From positions 1-9,871 of the forward strand of contig DIMS01000029.1 in NCBI GenBank assembly GCA_002425685.1: DNA of 9,871 bases. The letters run 5' to 3'. How positions within the stretch are numbered: position 1 is the first letter of the stretch; each line of letters starts with the position of its first letter. Shown piece after piece: positions 5,715 to 9,871 of the stretch. The translations under genes and the position numbers were made by a program. This DNA is from Synergistaceae bacterium UBA5560. Lineage in GTDB: Bacteria; Synergistota; Synergistia; Synergistales; Aminiphilaceae. Below the pieces are notes generated by a model. The model did not search any database. It saw only the letters and a program-made list of their open reading frames with translations, and was not told where the DNA came from.

Positions 5715-6506
5715 TCACGCCCGGATCCCGGAGCCTTCCTGCGTCCGGGCGAAGGCTGCCAGGGCCGCGCCGAGCGCACCGGCGATCTGGGAATGCGGAG
5801 AGGTAAGAACGGGAAGCCCGAGTCGCCGCTCGAGAAGCGCCGCGAGATTGCGGCTCTTCGAGACGCCCCCCGTGAAGGCCACGGCATCCCGGGCTCCCAG
5901 CTTGGCGAGCATGCCGCAGGCCCGTCCGGCCACGGCATCGAGCAGCCCCAGGGCGAGGGCGGCCTTGTCCGCACCCCCCGCCAAAAGCCCCACCACTTCC
6001 GACTCGGCGAAGACCGTGCACATGCTGGACACGGCCAGCGGCTCCAAACCATCGGGCAGACGGCTGAAATCCTCCAGCTCGTACTCCAGGTGGGCCGCCA
6101 TGACCTGAAGAAACCGGCCCGTTCCGGCGGCGCACTTGTCGTTCATGAGAAAGTCCGTCACGCGCCCCGCGCCGTCGAGGGCGATGACCTTGCTGTCCTG
6201 CCCTCCGATGTCGAGCACGAAGCGCACCTTTGGAAAAAGATGCGCCGCTCCGAGGGCGTGACAGGTGATCTCCGTGATTCGGGCGTCCGCCTCGGCCACG
6301 GCGTTCCGGCCGTACCCGGTGGCCACCAGGTGGCCCAGATCGCCCCGGGAGAGCCCGCGGGACGCGAGAAGATCCCCGAGAGCCCGTTCCGCCGCCTCCC
6401 GGGAGTTCCAACCCGTGGGAATCGTCACGGCGTCCACCAGTGCTCCGTCGTAGAGCACCGCCTTGGTCCCCATGGACCCCACATCCACTCCGGCCACGAA
6501 AGACAG
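5715..6506 (-). CDS. BadF/BcrAD/HgdC-type ATPase, activator of the double-cubane reductase
   Basis: A 263-aa ASKHA-fold ATPase, the usual length for HgdC/YjiL. In order: phosphate-1 loop GVDVGSMGTKAV (6-17), VATGYGRN (61-68), ITEITCHALGA (77-87), phosphate-2 loop DIGGQDSK (99-106), NDKCAAGTGRF (122-132), SMCTVFAESEVVGLL (161-175) and adenosine motif FTGGVSKSRN (211-220). C125 and C163 are the two cysteines per monomer that hold the single [4Fe-4S] cluster between subunits of the dimer. Family role: ATP hydrolysis drives one-electron transfer to the partner reductase, here the gene at 3298-4578. The open frame extends far upstream without family sequence. A perfect AAAGGAGG is followed after 8 nt by an in-frame CTG at 6506, giving an N-terminus (M)SFVAGVDVGS as expected; no ATG, GTG or TTG lies at suitable distance. 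GTG at 6497 is the alternative, at 17 nt. It appears to head a transcript with the TrmO-like gene. Confidence 0.92.
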   Translation of the reverse strand: MSFVAGVDVGSMGTKAVLYDGALVDAVTIPTGWNSREAAERALGDLLASRGLSRGDLGHLVATGYGRNAVAEADARITEITCHALGAAHLFPKVRFVLDIGGQDSKVIALDGAGRVTDFLMNDKCAAGTGRFLQVMAAHLEYELEDFSRLPDGLEPLAVSSMCTVFAESEVVGLLAGGADKAALALGLLDAVAGRACGMLAKLGARDAVAFTGGVSKSRNLAALLERRLGLPVLTSPHSQIAGALGAALAAFARTQEGSGIRA

Positions 6507-6514
6507 GAAGATCG

Positions 6515-6522
6515 CCTCCTTT
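6515..6522 (-). promoter_or_regulatory. Ribosome binding site placing a CTG start
   Basis: AAAGGAGG on the minus strand lies 8 nt from the in-frame CTG at 6506 and 17 nt from GTG at 6497. The in-frame codons between the ribosome site and CTG are ATC and TTC, and ATC is only 2 nt away. Confidence 0.65.
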
Positions 6523-6769
6523 ATGTGTCGTCGAAATGCACTGCACCGCGCCGCCTTCGCTCCGCACGGCCGCAGGCGCAGGCAGCGCACTTTGCGCTTT
6601 TGCGCCAATGGTACCACGCCGGAATGCCCAACCGTGCGCATCAGGTGTGTCAAAAGGGTTTCATGGTCTTCGGCGGCGAGAATCCGACAGGTCCCTGCCG
6701 GGGGAGCGCTACCTCCGGGAGGGGGCGGCGAACGGCCGGGGCGCTCGTGTTCTCCCCGCTGCACCGCAC
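6523..6769. other. Upstream region of the ATPase gene
   Basis: About 250 bp between the solute-binding protein's terminator and the ATPase ribosome site. It should contain the promoter of the ATPase transcript, but I see only a TTGACA (6653-6648, minus strand) inside repeat copy A with no fitting -10. A GCGC-AAAA-GCGC mini-hairpin lies near 6593-6604. No gene is supported here. Confidence 0.45.
6631..6677 (+). repeat. Dispersed ~40-bp repeat, copy A (inverted)
   Basis: Plus strand CAAAAGGGTTTCATGG followed by TCTTCGGCGGC aligns with copy B (AAAAAGGTTTCCATGG, TGTTCGGCGGC); the left half (GTGCGCATCAGGTGTGT) is more diverged. It is opposite in direction to copies B and C. Confidence 0.55.
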
Positions 6770-6815
6770 AAAAAACGCGACCGGGAGGCCCCATTGCGGG
6801 CTTCTCCCGGTCGCG
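6770..6815 (-). terminator. Rho-independent terminator of the solute-binding protein gene
   Basis: A 12-bp perfect stem, CGCGACCGGGAG (6776-6787) with CTCCCGGTCGCG (6804-6815), has an inner GCCC/GGGC extension in its loop and is followed on the minus strand by six T residues (6775-6770). It lies about 100 nt after the stop codon at 6916 and insulates the ATPase cluster from upstream transcription. Confidence 0.9.
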
Positions 6816-6915
6816 CCCGGTGGCGTTGTTGCCGCCCCGAAAAGAACACGCTCAAGAGCCTCCTCCCTGCGACGTCAAAAAAGGACGCACGCGCTGCGGA
6901 AAGCCTCTCGAAGAA

Positions 6916-7659
6916 CTACTTCAGACCGTAGCGGGCGAAAATCTCGTCGAAGGTTCCGTTGGCCTTGATCTCGGCGAGCCCCTTGTTGAAGGCGTCGACG
7001 ATCTCCTGGCACCGGGGGTTCTTCAGACCGCTCGTGACGTGCAGTTTGTTCTCGCTGAGCGCGTTCTGCGTGAACTCGATCTGGTCGAGCAGCGCGGGAT
7101 CCACCGCCGTGATGGCACTTCTCGCCACGATCTCGTCCTCCAGGGTGAGATCGATGCGCTCCGCCACGAGCTTCTTCACGTTGGTGAGAAGATCGGGCAC
7201 GGGATCGCGCTTGAAGTCGGGATTGTTCATGAAGGCTTCACCGTAACCGTAGTCCTTGATGATTCCCACGGTCTTGCCCTTGAGGCTCTCCATGCCCTGA
7301 AATTCGAAGGCGTCGCCCTTGCGTTTCACGAACTTCACCTGGTTTGCCGCGTAGGGCTCGCTGTACAGAAGGTCCGCCTTGCGTGACTCGGTCATCCACG
7401 TGTTGGGCAGAATGTCGTAGGTTCCGGCCTTCACGCCGTCCTCCGCCCGGGCCCAGGGCATGAATTCCATGGCGACCTCGTAGCCCTGGGTCGCGAAGGC
7501 GGCCCGGACGATCTCCATGGCCAGCCCCTGCGTGGGGGAATTGGGGTCCATGAAGGGGGGCCACGGATCGGAAGCCGCCGTAATGGTCTTCGTCTCCGCG
7601 AAGCAGAAACCTGCCGACAGGATTACCACAAGCAACGCCAACAGAATGCGCCGTACCAT
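6916..7659 (-). CDS. Family-3 extracellular solute-binding protein (amino-acid type)
   Basis: A 247-aa periplasmic or secreted binding protein (SBP_bac_3, PF00497). The signal peptide is MVRRILLALLVVILSAGFCFA with likely cleavage after A21; the cysteine at 19 is not in a proper lipobox. The mature protein begins with the classic TITAASDPWPPFMD and continues with GLAMEIVRAAF, AGTYDILPNTWMTESRK and FSEP-like LLYSEPYAANQVKFVKR, then LKGKTVGIIKDYGYGE for the second lobe and a C-terminal FDEIFARYGLK. Polar amino acids are the usual ligands, but ligand identity is not readable. The start is ATG at 7659, with GGAGG 10 nt upstream. No permease or ATPase gene of an ABC importer is in the window; the upstream neighbour is a chemoreceptor. 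It may serve a distant importer or present ligand to the receptor. Confidence 0.92.
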   Translation of the reverse strand: MVRRILLALLVVILSAGFCFAETKTITAASDPWPPFMDPNSPTQGLAMEIVRAAFATQGYEVAMEFMPWARAEDGVKAGTYDILPNTWMTESRKADLLYSEPYAANQVKFVKRKGDAFEFQGMESLKGKTVGIIKDYGYGEAFMNNPDFKRDPVPDLLTNVKKLVAERIDLTLEDEIVARSAITAVDPALLDQIEFTQNALSENKLHVTSGLKNPRCQEIVDAFNKGLAEIKANGTFDEIFARYGLK

Positions 7660-7684
7660 CCCCGCGTCACCTCCATCACTCTCG

Positions 7685-7704
7685 GTGCCCGGTCTGCCGG
7701 GCAC
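7685..7704 (-). promoter_or_regulatory. Leader hairpin of the solute-binding protein gene
   Basis: GTGCCCGG (7685-7692) and CCGGGCAC (7697-7704) form a perfect 8-bp stem with a 4-nt loop, ending 25 nt before the start codon, just upstream of the ribosome site. It could stabilise the leader, process a longer transcript, or be a protein-binding palindrome. No T-run follows in the gene's direction. Confidence 0.5.
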
Positions 7705-7931
7705 GACAAAAACCCTCCCGCCGCAAAGAAACGATCCTTCGAGCCGCGAACCTCAACCGCAGAGGCGTGCGCCGCCTTTCGCCACAATCCCGGACATCCC
7801 CCCTTGCTCTCTTCGGCATTTCCTCCCGCGGAGGAGGCGCCGTTCTCTTCCGGCGAGGATTTCCCGCACCCGGCGTGTCCCGCAGGCACTCCGGAGCGAG
7901 GGCCGTTCCGAGAGGCCCGGCCCGGTTCCGC

Positions 7932-9686
7932 TCAGCCCCGCCTCGACGCGGGGGGAAGGGCCTGCCGTTCCTGTTTTCCGCCGGGCTGCTCCTTCGCGAT
8001 TTTGAACTGTCCGAGCAGCTCCCGGAGTCCCGCGACGCTCTCGGAAAGCGTTCCGGCCCCCTCCACCACTGCCTCGAAGGCCTCGGAGGTGGCCCCCGCG
8101 GACTCGCGGATGCCGCCCAGATGCTCCACCGTCTGCGAGGTGGATTTGGCGATGCCGTCGATGGCCTTGGCCATTTCGCCGCTTGCCGCGGACTGCATGG
8201 CCGCCACGGCGGCGACGTTCTGCATCACCTCGTTGACGCCGGCGATCTCGCCGAGGCTGGCGGTGAGTTTTTCCTGCACGTCTCTCGCGGAGGAGGAAAC
8301 CCCTCCGAGAATTCGTTCCGTCTCCGACGCGGCGGAAATCGCCTCTTCCGCGGAAGCGCGGAGCGGCGCGATGATTCCCCGGATCTCCTGGGCCGCCCGG
8401 TTGGATTCCTCCGCCAGCTTCCGCACCTCTTCGGCGACCACGGCGAAGCCCCGCCCCGCCTCGCCCGCCCGGGCCGCCTCGATGGCGGCGTTCAGGGCAA
8501 GCAGGTTCGTCTGGTCGGCGATCTGCGTGATGGCACCGACAAGCCCCGTGATGGTGTCCACCCCTTTGGAGAGTGTTCCGATCTTGGCCCGGTTCTCCGT
8601 GGAGCTGTTCTCCACCCGGTCCAGGGCGGTCACCACGTCCTTCATGCGCCCCGCCACGTCCTGGGTGAAGGAGGTGGCCTTGGCGGAGGACGTCGCCCCC
8701 TGTTCCGCCGAGCGCGCCGCGGCGTTCGCGTTGGCCGCCACTTCCTGGATGCCCGCGCTGGTCTCCTCGACGGCGGCGGCGTTGGACTCGGAAAGGACGT
8801 AGATCTGCTCCACCGCTCCGGTGACTTTCTCCACCGCCGCAAGGGATTTCCGGGCCAGGTCGTCCAGGCGGCCCGAGTCCCCGCCCACTCCCTCGGCGAT
8901 CTCCACGATGCGCCGCACCAGCTCGGAGAGTTTTTCGAGGAACAGATCCAGAGATGCCGCAAGGCGCCCGACCTCGTCCTCGGAACGAAGCAGCAGGCGC
9001 ACCGTGAGGTCGCCCTCGCCCTGACCGAGGTCCTCCACGATGCCCGTCATCCTTCGAAGCGGCGCAACCATGCGAAGCAGCACCGCCATGACGACGGCAA
9101 TGACCACGCCCGTCCCGGCGAGAGCCACGAGGAGAATTTTCCAGAAGAGCGCCTTTCGGGCCTCCTCCGCACCGTCCACGAAGGTTTTCACGAGGGCGTC
9201 CTTGGTGGCCACGTTCTCCCGGTGGAGCGTCTCCAGGTAGGAGGCGTCCATGCCGATCTCCGCCTTGCCGAGGACTTTGCCGTTCTGGACGACCTCCTTC
9301 GAGAAGGAACGGATCCCCTGGCCGCTTTTGGCCGCTCCCGCGGCAACCTTTCCCTTGTCGTCGTAGACCACCGCGTAGGCAAGGTTCGGGAGCTGCTCCA
9401 TGCCCTTCGTGTAGTCTTCGAGAATGTCCAGCGTGAAGTTCCAGAGAGGATTTGCGGAGATCCAGGCGAGATACTGGGCCAGTGTCTCGCCGTAGGCCGT
9501 CAGGGAGTGTTCGCTGCTCGTTCTCTTGTTTTCGTTCTCCTTGTCGAGAAGCACCTCCGCGGATCTCGCCAGGGAAGTCCCCATGTCCTGAAGCCCCCGT
9601 GCCGCAAGAAAAATGAGCGAACCCGATAAAACCGTCACACCTGCAACAACGAGAAGGGCGATCTTTGCGACAAGACTTTTGCGCAC
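7932..9686 (-). CDS. Methyl-accepting chemotaxis protein
   Basis: A 584-aa transmembrane chemoreceptor. Layout: short cytoplasmic start MRKSLVAK, TM1 about 8-29, periplasmic sensor about 30-181, TM2 about 182-205, HAMP about 206-258 (APLRRMTGIVEDLGQGEGDLT), then the long coiled-coil signalling domain with the conserved hairpin tip EAARAGEAGRGFAVVAEEV at 403-421, where CheA and CheW bind. The sensor contains NPLWNFTLDILEDY and YAVVYDDKGKVAAG, resembling a single Cache/PAS-like module. The C-terminal tail has no NWETF-type CheR/CheB pentapeptide. The start GTG at 9686 is chosen because GGAGG lies 8 nt upstream and the next residues lead straight into TM1; an upstream in-frame ATG at 9755 would start almost at the promoter. 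It is followed after 272 nt by a binding-protein gene on the same strand. Confidence 0.95.
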   Translation of the reverse strand: MRKSLVAKIALLVVAGVTVLSGSLIFLAARGLQDMGTSLARSAEVLLDKENENKRTSSEHSLTAYGETLAQYLAWISANPLWNFTLDILEDYTKGMEQLPNLAYAVVYDDKGKVAAGAAKSGQGIRSFSKEVVQNGKVLGKAEIGMDASYLETLHRENVATKDALVKTFVDGAEEARKALFWKILLVALAGTGVVIAVVMAVLLRMVAPLRRMTGIVEDLGQGEGDLTVRLLLRSEDEVGRLAASLDLFLEKLSELVRRIVEIAEGVGGDSGRLDDLARKSLAAVEKVTGAVEQIYVLSESNAAAVEETSAGIQEVAANANAAARSAEQGATSSAKATSFTQDVAGRMKDVVTALDRVENSSTENRAKIGTLSKGVDTITGLVGAITQIADQTNLLALNAAIEAARAGEAGRGFAVVAEEVRKLAEESNRAAQEIRGIIAPLRASAEEAISAASETERILGGVSSSARDVQEKLTASLGEIAGVNEVMQNVAAVAAMQSAASGEMAKAIDGIAKSTSQTVEHLGGIRESAGATSEAFEAVVEGAGTLSESVAGLRELLGQFKIAKEQPGGKQERQALPPASRRG

Positions 9687-9757
9687 ACGACACTCCTCCG
9701 TTTCTCTGAAATGTTTTTCGGAGATTGCCCACTGCATACGCCCCACATCTTTCACTC

Positions 9758-9785
9758 AGTATAGCGCACTTTCTGGCGTTCTCAA
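9758..9785 (-). promoter_or_regulatory. Sigma-70-type promoter of the chemoreceptor gene
   Basis: On the minus strand TTGAGA (9785-9780), a 16-bp spacer and TATACT (9763-9758) nearly match consensus, with an A/T-rich stretch immediately upstream (9786-9840) that could act as an UP element. Predicted transcription begins near 9750, giving a leader of about 65 nt. It is housekeeping-type and does not look like a flagellar sigma-28 promoter. Confidence 0.8.
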
Positions 9786-9828
9786 TTTTTACAATTCAGT
9801 AAATTTCTCGCCTAAATTCCTTTAAAAA

Positions 9829-9840
9829 ATTATTGATAAT
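9829..9840. repeat. AT-rich palindrome upstream of the chemoreceptor promoter
   Basis: ATTAT-TG-ATAAT is a 5-bp-arm palindrome about 45 bp upstream of the -35 box. It lies in the only strongly AT-rich patch of the window and might be a regulator site. No known operator is matched well. Confidence 0.3.
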
Positions 9841-9871
9841 GAACGTCTTCAACCTCCCTTCTTGCTCCTTT

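Noticed and set aside
6507..6794. 96-residue N-terminal extension of the ATPase back to an upstream start at 6794
   Set aside because: The extension is Arg/Pro/Gly-rich, runs across the terminator hairpin and repeat copy A, and has no family similarity; the strong ribosome site lies next to the conserved start.
7676..7819. 47-codon minus-strand frame (MPKRARGDVRD...) before the binding protein gene
   Set aside because: Its GGAGG is only 2 nt from the ATG, the composition is strongly Arg-rich, and it contains the leader hairpin; there is no family likeness.
9839..9871. Plus-strand ATG open to the window edge (MNVFNLPSCSF)
   Set aside because: No ribosome site lies upstream and only 11 codons are visible, so a gene cannot be supported.
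1..9871. tRNA, rRNA or known riboswitches
   Set aside because: I saw no tRNA-like T-arm/CCA pattern, rRNA motif or conserved riboswitch core on either strand by reading; covariance-model search was not possible here.

Overview
The window is a high-GC stretch of about 9.9 kb with seven recognisable intact genes, one gene remnant and three gene-poor spacers rich in small repeats. The gene content points to an anaerobic bacterium: an ATP-driven iron-sulfur reductase of the 2-hydroxyacyl-CoA dehydratase/double-cubane type with its activating ATPase, a DUF3343 protein, and a chemotaxis receptor next to an amino-acid-type binding protein. Strong Shine-Dalgarno sites (GGAGG) precede most starts. The phylum cannot be fixed from this sequence; a high-GC amino-acid-using anaerobe (Synergistota-like, or a clostridial or deltaproteobacterial lineage) is only a guess.

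Left part (1-2700): a MocR/GabR/PdxR-type regulator (minus strand) is divergent from an EamA/DMT-type exporter (plus strand) across about 110 bp. This is the classic layout in which a PLP-sensing regulator controls the adjacent transporter.

Middle part (2700-6520): the core is a minus-strand cluster. In transcription order it holds a BcrAD/HgdC-type ATPase activator (apparently with a CTG start), a TrmO/TsaA-fold protein, a 504-bp repeat-bearing spacer, a double-cubane-type reductase (HgdB/YjiM-like), and a small DUF3343 protein. ATPase and reductase should work together: the ATPase passes low-potential electrons to the reductase, whose substrate is unknown. Downstream of DUF3343 lies a C-terminal scrap of peptidase T (M20B) bordered by a strong inverted repeat, which shows past rearrangement.

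Right part (6770-9871): a secreted family-3 solute-binding protein with a good terminator, without permease or ATPase genes in the window, lies behind a methyl-accepting chemotaxis protein that has a near-consensus sigma-70 promoter. The two may form a sensing pair.

The least explained structures are a dispersed imperfect repeat of about 40 bp present three times around the reductase cluster (4891-4939, 5655-5697, 6631-6677), a 17-bp exact repeat in the 504-bp spacer, and the hairpin-rich 2660-3038 spacer.
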